This document shows positions 25,331-33,519 of a stretch of DNA of 64,000 nt, in pieces; the first letter of the stretch is position 1; the number at the start of each line of letters is the position of its first letter. Position numbers and translations under genes: made by a program. The notes under the pieces were generated by a model. It had not been told where the DNA came from, did no database searches, and worked only from the letters and a program-made list of their open reading frames with translations. This DNA comes from CAMASH01 sp041746635 (GTDB taxonomy: Bacteria > Verrucomicrobiota > Verrucomicrobiia > Chthoniobacterales > Terrimicrobiaceae), in assembly GCA_041746635.1 (NCBI GenBank), contig JBGTGQ010000008.1, forward strand, positions 17,909 through 81,908. Direction: 5' to 3'.

Positions 25331-25370
25331 GATGAAACACGGATAAAGCAAATCCCATCCGTGTTTCATC
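25331..25370 (-). terminator. perfect 14-bp stem-loop between oxidoreductase and fabG genes
   Basis: GATGAAACACGGAT and ATCCGTGTTTCATC flank a 12-base loop between two minus-strand genes. There is no T-run on either side. Likely a transcript-stabilising or attenuating hairpin, or a member of a dispersed palindrome family. Confidence 0.45.
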
Positions 25371-25386
25371 CGTGAAGATCCGTGGC

Positions 25387-26544
25387 TTATACTTTGACCC
25401 AGCTCCGGCTCTTGGCGCTTTGTTCGATGGCGGCCAGAACTTTTTCGTTTTGCAATCCGTCCTCGAAAGTCGGCTGCACGCTTTTTTTACCGACCACGGC
25501 CTTCACGAAATCCGCGAAGGTGTTCACGAACGTGTGCTCGTAGCCGATGATGTGTCCCGGCGGCCACCAGGCGCCGGCGTAGGGATGCACGCCCTCGGTC
25601 ACGATGATGTCGCGGAAGCCGCGCTGGTCCTCGGGGTCCTCCGCATTGAAATACTGTAGCCGGTTCATGTCCTCGAAGTTAAACGCCAGCGAACCCTTGC
25701 TGCCGTTGACTTCGAGCGTGATGTGGTTCTTGCGGCCTTGGGCGAAACGGGTCGCCTCCAGGTTGGCCACCGCGCCGTTCTTGAAACGGCCGATCCAAGA
25801 AACCGTGTCGTCCACCGTGACCTTCCCCATTTTCTTTCCCGCCTTCGCTCCCAGGCCCTTGCCAGCTTCCTCCAGCAGCGGACGCTCTTTGATGAAGGTC
25901 TCCATCAGACCGCAGACCTCCTTGATTTCACCGACCAAATAACGCCCGAGGTCAATGATATGGGCGTCGATGTCGCCATGCGTGCCGGACCCCGCGATCT
26001 TGGCCTGCAAGCGCCAGACCAGCGGAAAATTCGGATCGACAATCCAATCCTGCGCATAACGGGCGCGATAGTGGTAAATCCGGTCGCCCAAGTCGCCGCG
26101 CTCGATCATGCGTTTGGCCAGCGCAATGGCGGGGATGCGCCGGTAGTTGTGGCAGATCATATTCACCACCCTCGCCTTCTTCACCGCCGCGACCATCCTC
26201 TCGCACTCGGCCACATCCATCGCGAGCGGCTTTTCGCACAGGATGGCTTTGCCGTGCTTGGCCGCCTCCAGCACGATTTCGCAATGGCTGTCGTTCGGCG
26301 TGCACACGTCCACGATGTCGATTTCCGGATCGTTCACCACCGCTTTCCAGTCCGTGCTCGCCTTCTGCCAGCCGAGCTGCTCGCGCGCCGCCTCGACGTT
26401 TTTGGGCGAACGCCCGCAGATCGTGTGCAGATTGACGCCGGCCGGCAGGTCAAAAAACTTGGGCGCCTGCCGCCACGCATTCGAATGCGCCTTGCCCATG
26501 AAATTGTAGCCGATCAATCCGACGTTAAGCGTGCGTTTGGCCAT
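25387..26544 (-). CDS. Gfo/Idh/MocA-family NAD(P)-dependent oxidoreductase
   Basis: 385 residues from the ATG at 26544 (M-A-K-R-T-L-N-V-G-L-I-G-Y-N-F-M-G); the long upstream open frame is not needed. The Rossmann domain contains the family E-K-P motif (I-L-C-E-K-P-L-A-M-D) and the C-terminal domain includes G-S-G-T-H-G-D-I-D-A-H-I-I-D-L-G-R with the conserved H-x2-D. Such enzymes oxidise or reduce sugars or inositols in carbohydrate catabolism. Substrate cannot be inferred. Confidence 0.9.
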   Translation of the reverse strand: MAKRTLNVGLIGYNFMGKAHSNAWRQAPKFFDLPAGVNLHTICGRSPKNVEAAREQLGWQKASTDWKAVVNDPEIDIVDVCTPNDSHCEIVLEAAKHGKAILCEKPLAMDVAECERMVAAVKKARVVNMICHNYRRIPAIALAKRMIERGDLGDRIYHYRARYAQDWIVDPNFPLVWRLQAKIAGSGTHGDIDAHIIDLGRYLVGEIKEVCGLMETFIKERPLLEEAGKGLGAKAGKKMGKVTVDDTVSWIGRFKNGAVANLEATRFAQGRKNHITLEVNGSKGSLAFNFEDMNRLQYFNAEDPEDQRGFRDIIVTEGVHPYAGAWWPPGHIIGYEHTFVNTFADFVKAVVGKKSVQPTFEDGLQNEKVLAAIEQSAKSRSWVKV

Positions 26545-26653
26545 ATAAGAAAGTATTGGGGTGAACTGCGACTCCACCAAATGCCGCCGAGGCTGGAAAT
26601 GAAAAAGTTCGGCCCCGGTATTGGAGACGGCGGCATTTGTGCTACGAGAAGGC

Positions 26654-27435
26654 ATGGCTTTCCTCGAATGTCGCTTCTTCTCGGAGTCCCTCGGCCTCTC
26701 CAGCTCCATGAATGTCATCCTGCCCCAGGCGACCACCGGGCAGATTGGGATGACAGGCCGGACCCGGGCCAGGAAACATCCTGTCCTCTGGCTGCTCCAC
26801 GGCATGTCCGACGACCACACCACCTGGGCCCGCCGGACTTCCATTGAACGCTATGCAGCCGAGAAGGGCCTTGCCGTCATCATGCCTGCGGTCAATCTGA
26901 GCTGGTATCAAAACATGGCCTCTGGTCCCCGCTATGGCACCTTCCTGCGGGAGGAACTTCCTGTCATCGCCCAAGGCTTCTTCCCGCTCTCCGCCGCCCG
27001 CAAGGACAACTATGTCGCCGGACTCTCGATGGGCGGATATGGTGCGTTCCTTCTCGCGCTTTCCCAGCCCGAACGCTTCGCCGCCGCCGCCAGCCTTTCC
27101 GGCGCGTTGAATCCTGCCGGGATCGCCGCCGAACGCGATGAACGTTTCCGGCAAGTCATGCAATCCGCTTTCGGTCCGACGGATAAAATTGGCGGCGGTT
27201 CATCCGACCTTTTCGCTCTCGCCCGAAAACTCATTCGATCCGGCGCCCGCCCGCCTTTTATGCCTGCTGTGGCACCGGTGACTTCCTCCTTCCGGGCAAC
27301 CGGCTTTTTGCCGCCCACGCCGAAAAACTTGGCCTGCCTCTCCTTTATGAGGAACATGAAGGCCCCGGCCACACCTAGGACTATTGGGATCGTCAGATTC
27401 AGCAGGTGATCGAGTGGCTCCCCTTAAGGCGGTAG
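26654..27435 (+). pseudogene. esterase (S-formylglutathione hydrolase/EstA-like), frameshifted and with an internal stop
   Basis: The first 200 codons encode an alpha/beta hydrolase with oxyanion region L-L-H-G-M-S-D-D and nucleophile G-L-S-M-G-G. After a run of four T (27256-27259) the reading frame breaks: the other frame continues with family sequence C-C-G-T-G-D-F-L, then H-E-G-P-G-H-T, a TAG at 27376-27378 where the family has Trp (G-H-T-W-D-Y-W-D), and then D-Y-W-D-R-Q-I-Q to 27435. Adding one T would repair the frame but not the stop. Two independent lesions argue for a pseudogene. Without repair, a 251-residue protein with a foreign tail would end at 27409. Confidence 0.75.
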
Positions 27436-28167
27436 TCGCTTCCTCCGCTTCCCGATGCTGCGCCGTGCTTGCAACGCCAACCATCCGGCAAAAGCAACCA
27501 GCACTGCACTCGACGGCTCCGGCACTGCGGTGGCGTCCAACTGCACCTGATCGAAATTCACCTCCACGCCGGGGCCGTTGAGGTTTACGAGACGAATGCC
27601 CAGAGACTCTCCGGCATTCGCATGACTCAGGCCCGTCGTGAATGTCACCGTGGACAGCAGGAACCTTCCTTCGCCCGGCGCTAGCGTATTGTTGTCGGAA
27701 TTAAGCACGACGCTTCCCGCCAGCAAATCCACGCGGTAACCGGGAAAGCCGGTAAAATCCCAAGGATCACCCATGCTGGGGGCGAAGTTCCCCACGGAGA
27801 CCGTCAAAGTATATTGGGTCGAAATCTGCAATGTGGCGGCCAGCGTTTGCTGCAAGCCCGCCTCGTTTCCGGTCGCATCATCGAGAAACACCACGCCAAT
27901 ATTGGTCCCACTTGGCACCGGATCAAGGTAGGAAGCCGTTGTAGCGGGATTCCAAACCCCGAAATACCGGTTAGTGCTTGTTACCCCCATGTTATAAACC
28001 GTCCAGTTCGTCGGGCCAGTCGTCGTCCCGCCCACAAACTGCGCGCTGCCTGCCGTCGGGCTCTCAAAACTCGAATTGTTAATATTCAGCAAAACCGCAT
28101 CCGCGCCCAACGGCAGCGCACAACAGCCAACAAGGATGAGGAGGAACCGGCGGGGGAGTTTGAACAT
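27424..28167 (-). CDS. PEP-CTERM sorting-domain exported protein
   Basis: 247 residues from the ATG at 28167. Signal peptide (F-L-L-I-L-V-G-C-C-A-L-P-L-G-A-D-A), a beta-rich body beginning N-I-N-N-S-S-F-E-S-P, and a C-terminal V-P-E-P-S-S motif followed by a hydrophobic helix and an R-R-S-I-G-K-R-R-K-R tail. That tripartite end is the PEP-CTERM signal recognised by exosortase. The body resembles carbohydrate-binding beta-sandwich exoproteins. Its 3' end overlaps the esterase pseudogene by 12 bases. Confidence 0.88.
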   Translation of the reverse strand: MFKLPRRFLLILVGCCALPLGADAVLLNINNSSFESPTAGSAQFVGGTTTGPTNWTVYNMGVTSTNRYFGVWNPATTASYLDPVPSGTNIGVVFLDDATGNEAGLQQTLAATLQISTQYTLTVSVGNFAPSMGDPWDFTGFPGYRVDLLAGSVVLNSDNNTLAPGEGRFLLSTVTFTTGLSHANAGESLGIRLVNLNGPGVEVNFDQVQLDATAVPEPSSAVLVAFAGWLALQARRSIGKRRKRLPP

Positions 28168-28342
28168 GGCAAAATATCCTAACTGCCGCCAAGACTGCCG
28201 TTTCAGCCGCGGAAAGTCACCTCCAATAAATGGTACGCACGAATCTCTCTGTCCTCCTTCCCCTTCGCGTCTTCGCGTGAGTTTTCCCGCTCCCTCCACC
28301 GCCCTTGACCTTCCCATCCTTTTGCCCGAAGTTTGCACCTTA

Positions 28343-28424
28343 ACGCAGGGGAGCCAACGCGGCTGAGAGTCCCATCACGGGAGACCCTTGGAACCTGATC
28401 CGGCCAACACCGGCGAAGGGAGCG
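28343..28424 (+). promoter_or_regulatory. TPP riboswitch (THI box)
   Basis: GGGGAGCC, GGCTGAGAG, GACCCTTGGAACCTGATC and the closing AACACCGGCGAAGGGA are the conserved TPP-aptamer segments in order. It lies 40 bases upstream of thiC. Binding of thiamine pyrophosphate should lower thiC expression; the short distance to the start suggests control of translation. Confidence 0.95.
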
Positions 28425-28464
28425 AGCCGCGGCAGGCGTCCATGCGTCCACATCACACGCACCT

Positions 28465-30441
28465 ATGATCGCACACACTGACGCTATCGCCCCCGACAGC
28501 TCCACCCCGCTTCCAAACTCCTCCCGCGTTTACGTCGGCGGAACCCTTCATCCCACCGTCCGAGTCCCCATGCGCGAGATCGCCCTCGCCCCCACCAAGA
28601 CCTTCTCCGGCGAACTCGAAGCCAACGAACCGGTCCGCGTCTATGACACCTCCGGCCCATGGGGCGACCCCGCCTTCGCGGGCGACGTGGAAAGCGGCCT
28701 GCCCGCCCTGCGCCAGGACTGGATCACCGCCCGCAACGACGTCGCGGAATACACGGGCCGCGAAATTAAGCCCCAGGACAACGGCTACCTCAGCACCAGC
28801 CACGCCCAGATCGCTTCCGAAAAACGCGGCGGCCTCTCCGCCCTCTCCTCCCCCGAAAACGCCAAGCGCAAACCCCTCAAAGCCACCGGACATCCCGTCA
28901 CCCAATTGTGGTATGCCCGCCAAGGCATCATCACCCCCGAGATGGAATTCATCGCCATCCGCGAGAACATGCGCCGCGCCCAGATCGCCGACTATTCCGA
29001 CGACATCAAACGCGACGACCTCGACAAACAGCACTCCGGCTCCTCTCAACTCTCAACCCCCAACTCTCAACCTTCGGAATTCACTCCTTCGGTCTTCCGA
29101 AAATTCCCCCAAAGAATTCCGACCGAAATCACCCCGGAATTCGTCCGCGACGAAGTCGCCGCCGGCCGCGCCATCATCCCCGCGAATATCAACCACCCGG
29201 AACTTGAGCCCATGATCATCGGCCGCAACTTCCTGGTGAAGATCAACGCCAATATCGGAAACTCCGCCGTCGCCTCCTCCATCGAGGAAGAGGTCGAAAA
29301 AATGCGCTGGGCCACCAAGTGGGGTGCGGACACCGTGATGGACCTCTCCACCGGCAAAAACATCCACGCCACCCGCGAATGGATCCTGCGCAACTCGCCC
29401 GTCCCCATCGGCACCGTCCCCATCTACCAGGCCCTCGAAAAGGTCAACGGCAAGGCCGAGGACCTCACCTGGGAACTTTACCGCGACACCCTCATCGAAC
29501 AAGCCGAGCAGGGCGTTGACTATTTCACCATCCACGCCGGCGTGCTCCTGCGCTTCGTCCCCATGACCGCCTCGCGCATGACCGGCATCGTCAGTCGCGG
29601 TGGCAGCATCATGGCCAAATGGTGCCTCTCCCATCACAAGGAAAACTTCCTTTACACCCACTGGGACGACATCTGCGACATCATGGCCGCCTACGACGTC
29701 AGCTTCTCCATCGGCGACGGGCTTCGCCCGGGTTCCATTGCCGACGCCAACGATAAAGCGCAATTCGGCGAACTTGCAGTGCAGGGCGAACTCACCAAAC
29801 GCGCCTGGGCCAAGGGCGTGCAAGTGATGAACGAAGGCCCCGGCCACGTCCCCATGCACATGATCGAGGAAAACATGGCCAAGCAACTCGAATGGTGCCA
29901 CGAAGCCCCCTTCTACACCCTCGGCCCCCTAACCACCGACATCGCCCCCGGCTACGACCACATCACCAGCGGCATCGGCGCCGCCATGATCGGTTGGTAC
30001 GGCTGCGCCATGCTCTGCTACGTCACGCCGAAGGAACATTTGGGCCTCCCCAACAAACAGGACGTAAAAGAAGGCGTCATCACCTACAAACTCGCCGCCC
30101 ACGCCGCCGACTTAGCGAAGGGCCACCCCGGCGCCCAATACCGCGACAACGCCCTATCCAAGGCAAGGTTCGAGTTCCGCTGGGAAGACCAATTCAACCT
30201 CGGCCTCGACCCCGAGCGCGCGCGCGAGTTCCACGACGAGACCCTCCCGCAGGAAGGCGCCAAGAGCGCCCACTTCTGCAGCATGTGCGGCCCGCATTTC
30301 TGCAGCATGCGCATCACGGAGGATGTTCGCCGCTACGCCGCGGAACAAGGAATCGCGGAAGAGGAGGCTTTGAAGCTTGGCATGGAGGAGAAGAGCAAGG
30401 AGTTCGCTGAAAAAGGCGGCGAAGTTTATACTCAAGCCTGA
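28465..30441 (+). CDS. thiC: phosphomethylpyrimidine synthase ThiC
   Basis: 658 residues. A radical SAM enzyme that converts 5-aminoimidazole ribotide to HMP-P in thiamin synthesis. The C-terminal iron-sulfur motif C-x2-C-x4-C is C-S-M-C-G-P-H-F-C, and N-E-G-P-G-H-V-P and D-I-A-P-G-Y-D-H are conserved core segments. A TPP riboswitch precedes it. Unusual: about 20 extra residues (from S-S-Q-L-S-T-P-N-S-Q) interrupt the usual sequence before R-I-P-T-E-I-T-P-E-F-V and are encoded by four heptamer repeats at 29044-29071 plus flanking DNA. Its 3' tail is partly duplicated downstream at 30535-30671 and 33359-33472. Confidence 0.97.
   Translation: MIAHTDAIAPDSSTPLPNSSRVYVGGTLHPTVRVPMREIALAPTKTFSGELEANEPVRVYDTSGPWGDPAFAGDVESGLPALRQDWITARNDVAEYTGREIKPQDNGYLSTSHAQIASEKRGGLSALSSPENAKRKPLKATGHPVTQLWYARQGIITPEMEFIAIRENMRRAQIADYSDDIKRDDLDKQHSGSSQLSTPNSQPSEFTPSVFRKFPQRIPTEITPEFVRDEVAAGRAIIPANINHPELEPMIIGRNFLVKINANIGNSAVASSIEEEVEKMRWATKWGADTVMDLSTGKNIHATREWILRNSPVPIGTVPIYQALEKVNGKAEDLTWELYRDTLIEQAEQGVDYFTIHAGVLLRFVPMTASRMTGIVSRGGSIMAKWCLSHHKENFLYTHWDDICDIMAAYDVSFSIGDGLRPGSIADANDKAQFGELAVQGELTKRAWAKGVQVMNEGPGHVPMHMIEENMAKQLEWCHEAPFYTLGPLTTDIAPGYDHITSGIGAAMIGWYGCAMLCYVTPKEHLGLPNKQDVKEGVITYKLAAHAADLAKGHPGAQYRDNALSKARFEFRWEDQFNLGLDPERAREFHDETLPQEGAKSAHFCSMCGPHFCSMRITEDVRRYAAEQGIAEEEALKLGMEEKSKEFAEKGGEVYTQA
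29044..29071 (+). repeat. heptamer array inside thiC
   Basis: Four tandem seven-base units: TCTCAAC, TCTCAAC, CCCCAAC, TCTCAAC. They encode low-complexity residues absent from typical ThiC. The same kind of heptamer array is found upstream of genes at 53221, 55881 and 56745. Confidence 0.75.
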
Positions 30442-30671
30442 TGCGCCTGCGTTCCATGAGCCGATGTCGTTGGGAACGACCGAGACAGAGCAACCGCAGG
30501 TTGACCCGCAGGGCGCTGACGACGGGAGTCGGCTGCGTCAACATTACCGAAGACGTCCGCAAGTACGCCGCCGAACAAGGCATCGCCGAAGAGGAGGCGC
30601 TAAAGAAAGGCAGGGAAGAAAAGTCCGCTGAATTCGCGGACAAGGGCTCCGAGCTCTACGCCAAAGTCTAA
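30441..30671 (+). pseudogene. partial duplicate of the thiC 3' end, copy 1
   Basis: An open frame of 76 codons. The last 45 residues (from C-V-N-I-T-E-D-V-R-K-Y-A-A-E-Q) repeat the ThiC tail C-S-M-R-I-T-E-D-V-R-R-Y-A-A-E-Q at about 75 percent identity, ending E-L-Y-A-K-V versus E-V-Y-T-Q-A. The front part is Arg-rich and resembles the DNA before copy 2 near 33240-33360. The iron-sulfur cysteines are missing. It is unlikely to be a functional protein; it looks like a duplication footprint of insertion at thiC. Confidence 0.65.
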
Positions 30672-30961
30672 TGGAGGGACGCGGGCCCGAGGGGGAACAT
30701 CTGCTCGTCCGCGGATTCCCCGTCCAGTTCCTAGCCGCGAGCGGCCTGACGGAAGAAGCGGTGCGCGAGGCCGAACACACCGCCTACGACGGCGTGCCCG
30801 CCAAGATTTTCCGCGCTGAGCACATCATCGCTATTGCCGCCAGTGTGGGGCGGCACAAGGACAAAGCCCGCATCGAGCAAATGCTCCAGCAGGCGGAACT
30901 CGACAAAACGTATTTGGCAGACGTGTTGCAAAGGCATAAACTGCAATTGCCAACCGTATGA
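30671..30961 (+). pseudogene. N-terminally truncated nucleotidyltransferase-like protein
   Basis: 96 residues beginning within a conserved C-terminal region (G-F-P-V-Q-F-L...E-E-A-V-R-E-A...V-P-A-K-I-F-R-A-E-H-I-I-A-I-A...G-R-H-K-D-K-A-R-I) that I associate with putative toxin-antitoxin nucleotidyltransferases of about 170 residues. The catalytic GS/DxD half is absent; the thiC-tail copy occupies its place. The following small gene (30958) is the usual partner. It may still be translated, but enzyme activity is not expected. Confidence 0.6.
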
Positions 30962-31164
30962 AACCCGAAATGCGCCAAATGCTCGCCCGGGAGTCCTATG
31001 CGGAAAAAATCCGCAAGGTCGGGCAATTGATTCGTCTGGCGAAAACTTTTCCGCGCCGCCAGCCGACGCTTTCCCGCGTCAGCGCAGATTACCTTGATGC
31101 CCGCGAAAAACTCTTCGCCGGGAAATCCGTTGAAGAACTGTTTGGAATGGCCAAGAAACTTTAG
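30958..31164 (+). CDS. small partner protein of the truncated nucleotidyltransferase
   Basis: 68 basic residues overlapping the preceding frame by 4 bases (ATGA). The pattern E-S-Y-A-E-K-I-R-K-V-G-Q-L-I resembles the short helical proteins that accompany this nucleotidyltransferase group and are suspected antitoxins or adaptors. Function not established. Confidence 0.55.
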   Translation: MKPEMRQMLARESYAEKIRKVGQLIRLAKTFPRRQPTLSRVSADYLDAREKLFAGKSVEELFGMAKKL

Positions 31165-31183
31165 CTCGGTTGTTTGATCGGCT

Positions 31184-31477
31184 ATGAAAACCCTGAATCC
31201 GCTCAAAGTTCCTTTTGGCAAAGGGAAATTCTCGCGTCTTCGCAACGTGCGCTTCCTGCAATGGGAGGATGCCTTCGAGGTGGATTTCGATGACGGTCTC
31301 TCCTTTTTAGAACCTCACAAGACGATCCGCAAATCCAATAAGATCGCTGCGGGAGCCAGCGTCCAATCCGTGGAAATGGAAGAGGAACTTCACTCCGGCT
31401 TTTTCGTCCACTACGACAACGGCCAGACCGCCGAAGTCTCCTGGGCCTTCATTCGGGAACTGCCGCCGAAACCATGA
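31184..31477 (+). CDS. ~100-residue hypothetical protein, paralogue 1
   Basis: 97 residues, about 55 percent identical to the protein at 32925-33236. Shared features: P-F-G-K-G...S-R, W-E-D-A-F-x-V-x-F-x-D-G-L, F-L-E-P-H, T-I-R-K-x-N, and the C-terminal W-x-F-I-R-E-L-P-P-K-P. The fold looks all-beta in two repeats. Not recognised as a named family. It overlaps the MNT gene start by 4 bases (ATGA), so it may belong to that toxin-antitoxin operon. Confidence 0.65.
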   Translation: MKTLNPLKVPFGKGKFSRLRNVRFLQWEDAFEVDFDDGLSFLEPHKTIRKSNKIAAGASVQSVEMEEELHSGFFVHYDNGQTAEVSWAFIRELPPKP

Positions 31478-31794
31478 ATACGCTCGATGCCGATCTGCTC
31501 CAAACCGCCACCCAACGGCTGGTGGCGGAGTTCCAGCCGGAACAAATCTGGTTGTTCGGCTCGCACGCTTGGGGCACGCCCAGTCAGGACAGCGACATTG
31601 ATTTGATGGTCATCGTGCCGCAGAGCGACGAGCGCCCCATTCGACGCGACCAACGCGCCCAGCGCTGCCTGGGACGGCTGCCCATTTCCGCCGACGTGCT
31701 CGTGCGGACGCGACAGGAGGTCAACCGCGTTCGCGAAGTGATCGGAAGCCTGACCCACGAGGTATTGCAAAAGGGACGCAAGGTCTATGGATGA
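31474..31794 (+). CDS. MNT-type nucleotidyltransferase antitoxin
   Basis: 106 residues. G-S-H-A-W-G followed by D-S-D-I-D-L-M-V is the minimal nucleotidyltransferase signature. Paired with the overlapping HEPN gene this is a HEPN/MNT (type VII) toxin-antitoxin module, in which the MNT protein inactivates the HEPN ribonuclease by adding nucleotides (AMPylation) to it. Overlaps the HEPN gene by 8 bases. Confidence 0.88.
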   Translation: MNTLDADLLQTATQRLVAEFQPEQIWLFGSHAWGTPSQDSDIDLMVIVPQSDERPIRRDQRAQRCLGRLPISADVLVRTRQEVNRVREVIGSLTHEVLQKGRKVYG

Positions 31795-32218
31795 CACCCG
31801 CAGGGCCTTGTTGCGTTCCTGGCTCACCAAAGCGGCCAGCGATTTGCGAACCGCCCGCATCCTCAGCTCGGCTGACCATGCGCCGCTCGACACCGCCATC
31901 TATCATTGCCAGCAAACGGCGGAAAAGGCGGTGAAAGCGTTTCTCGTGTCCAAAGAGCTATCCCCCGAAAAAACCCACGACATCCGCAAGTTGACACTCG
32001 CGGCCGCGGCTCACGAACCCCGCTTCAACGAATTGCTGGACATGGCGGCCGCCCTCGCACCTTATGCGTGGGAATTCCGTTACCCCGAAGATTTGGCCGA
32101 AACGTATCCCACTCGCGAAGAATTCGACGAGGCCCTGCAACACGCCCAGGCCATTTACGATTTCGTGTTGAACCTGCTCCCTACTGAAGCGGAGTCAAAA
32201 ATCCGTGGAGTTCTCTAA
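31787..32218 (+). CDS. HEPN-domain toxin
   Basis: 143 residues, all helical. The HEPN pattern is seen in A-I-Y-H-C-Q-Q-T-A-E-K-A-V-K-A-F-L and T-H-D-I-R-K-L. The classic R-x4-6-H catalytic motif is not clearly present (R-x8-H is the nearest), so RNase activity is uncertain. It is the expected partner of the upstream MNT protein. Confidence 0.85.
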   Translation: MDDTRRALLRSWLTKAASDLRTARILSSADHAPLDTAIYHCQQTAEKAVKAFLVSKELSPEKTHDIRKLTLAAAAHEPRFNELLDMAAALAPYAWEFRYPEDLAETYPTREEFDEALQHAQAIYDFVLNLLPTEAESKIRGVL

Positions 32219-32502
32219 GAAAGCTTTCGAAGTTTACGCAAAGCCTAAAAGGTAGGGACGGCACTCCGCTGCCGTCCGTCGACCAGCGTAAAAAATGGAG
32301 GGACGCGGTTTGCTGGAGCCGCCGGAGCGGCACCACCTTCCGGGCTGCGCTTCGGTTCTCAAAGCTGCCACCACGTTCTCACGAACGCGGCTACGTAGCC
32401 GCAGGCGTGAGCCGGTGGAGTTCAGATCTCCCCACTTAATCGCATCCGCTTATTCCAGACTCGGAGGTTTACCTTCAGGGTCCCTGATGATAACTTTCCC
32501 TC

Positions 32503-32721
32503 ATGAGCGCGACGGATCTCATCACCGTAAATCAGGAAATTCTTGGCGGAACTCCGGTCTTTAAAGGCACACGGGTGCCGGTAAAAACACTGTTCGATTA
32601 TCTCTCGGATAATCTTTCGCTCGACTATTTTCTCGATTCCTTTCCCTCCGTCCCGCGTGAACTGGCGATTGCTGTTCTACAGTTCAGCCGGCAGGACCTC
32701 GAACATCGCGTTGCTGCGTGA
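32503..32721 (+). CDS. DUF433 family antitoxin-like protein
   Basis: 72 residues. I-T-V-N-Q-E-I-L-G-G-T-P-V-F-K-G-T-R-V-P is the DUF433 signature, a short winged-helix-type protein often found as the antitoxin of PIN-like or DUF5615 toxins. No such toxin follows; a DUF4160 gene starts 6 bases later. The 284-base gap before it contains palindromic repeat-like DNA (around 32250-32400) and no gene. Confidence 0.85.
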   Translation: MSATDLITVNQEILGGTPVFKGTRVPVKTLFDYLSDNLSLDYFLDSFPSVPRELAIAVLQFSRQDLEHRVAA

Positions 32722-32727
32722 TGAACC

Positions 32728-32928
32728 ATGGGGCGCATCCGGCGACATGGCTACGTGATCGAGTGGTTTATTGGCGACCACGATCCGCAGCATCTCCATG
32801 TCTATGACAGCAAAGGCCGCTTTCTTGGTCGGCTCGAATTGCAAACCCTAGCCGGACATGAAGGCTGGAATCCCGACAGAAAGCTGCTAAAACTCATCGG
32901 AGAACTCCGAAAAGAAGGCCGTTTATGA
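32728..32928 (+). CDS. DUF4160-like small protein
   Basis: 66 residues. D-H-D-P-Q-H-L-H-V-Y-D-S-K-G and the preceding W-F-I-G fit the DUF4160 pattern, proteins that usually occur with a small DUF2442-type neighbour in suspected toxin-antitoxin pairs. It overlaps the downstream paralogue-2 gene by 4 bases (ATGA), supporting a two-gene unit. Confidence 0.7.
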   Translation: MGRIRRHGYVIEWFIGDHDPQHLHVYDSKGRFLGRLELQTLAGHEGWNPDRKLLKLIGELRKEGRL

Positions 32929-33236
32929 AAAATGCCGTTCAACTCAAAAAGCCGTTTGGCAAGGGCACCCATTCCCGGGTCAAACACGCCCGCTATCTGG
33001 GGTGGGAGGACGCCTTCGATGTCGAGTTTGAAGACGGCCTCTGCTTTCTGGAGCCTCACGCCACCATCCGCAAAGCCAACCGCATCTCGACCAAGGCCGT
33101 GCCCGTGCAGGTCGAAGTTGATGAAGAACTCCGCAGCCATTTCAAGGTGACCTACGACACGGGAGAAATCGCCGAAGTCCCTTGGAGCTTCATCCGGGAA
33201 TTGCCGCCGAAACCCGCCCGCGCTGCTGCGCGATGA
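32925..33236 (+). CDS. ~100-residue hypothetical protein, paralogue 2
   Basis: 103 residues, related to the protein at 31184-31477 along its whole length. It occupies the position normally taken by DUF2442 next to DUF4160, and may be a divergent relative; this is inference from gene order. The duplicate-plus-partner arrangement brackets the MNT/HEPN and DUF433 genes. Confidence 0.65.
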   Translation: MKNAVQLKKPFGKGTHSRVKHARYLGWEDAFDVEFEDGLCFLEPHATIRKANRISTKAVPVQVEVDEELRSHFKVTYDTGEIAEVPWSFIRELPPKPARAAAR

Positions 33237-33239
33237 GCC

Positions 33240-33472
33240 GAAGCCAACGGGATTGGCTAAACCGGAGCGAACCAGAGATGGCCCGGCAAATTATATTTTC
33301 GCCCGTTCCGGGCAAACTGGCTGACCAAAGGTCAGCCCGCAGGGCACTGGCGATGGGCATCGCCTGTGTCAACATCACTCAGGACGTTCGCAAATATCCC
33401 ACCGAGCAGGGAGTGACCGAAAAGTCGAAAAAGTTTGCCGAAGCTGGCGGCGAGGTTTACGCGAAGGCGTGA
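33240..33472 (+). pseudogene. partial duplicate of the thiC 3' end, copy 2
   Basis: From about 33359 the frame reads C-V-N-I-T-Q-D-V-R-K-Y-P-T-E-Q-G-V, then with an internal deletion K-S-K-K-F-A-E-A-G-G-E-V-Y-A-K-A, again the ThiC tail. The 120 bases before it resemble those before copy 1 (CCGCAGGGC...GGCGATGGGC versus CCGCAGGGC...GACGACGGGA). It closes the toxin-antitoxin cluster and lies 47 bases before the ATPase gene. Probably not a functional gene. Confidence 0.6.
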
Positions 33473-33519
33473 TTGCCCTTAATACATGCCGTAACTGAGT
33501 TGTAGAATCCACAAAGACC

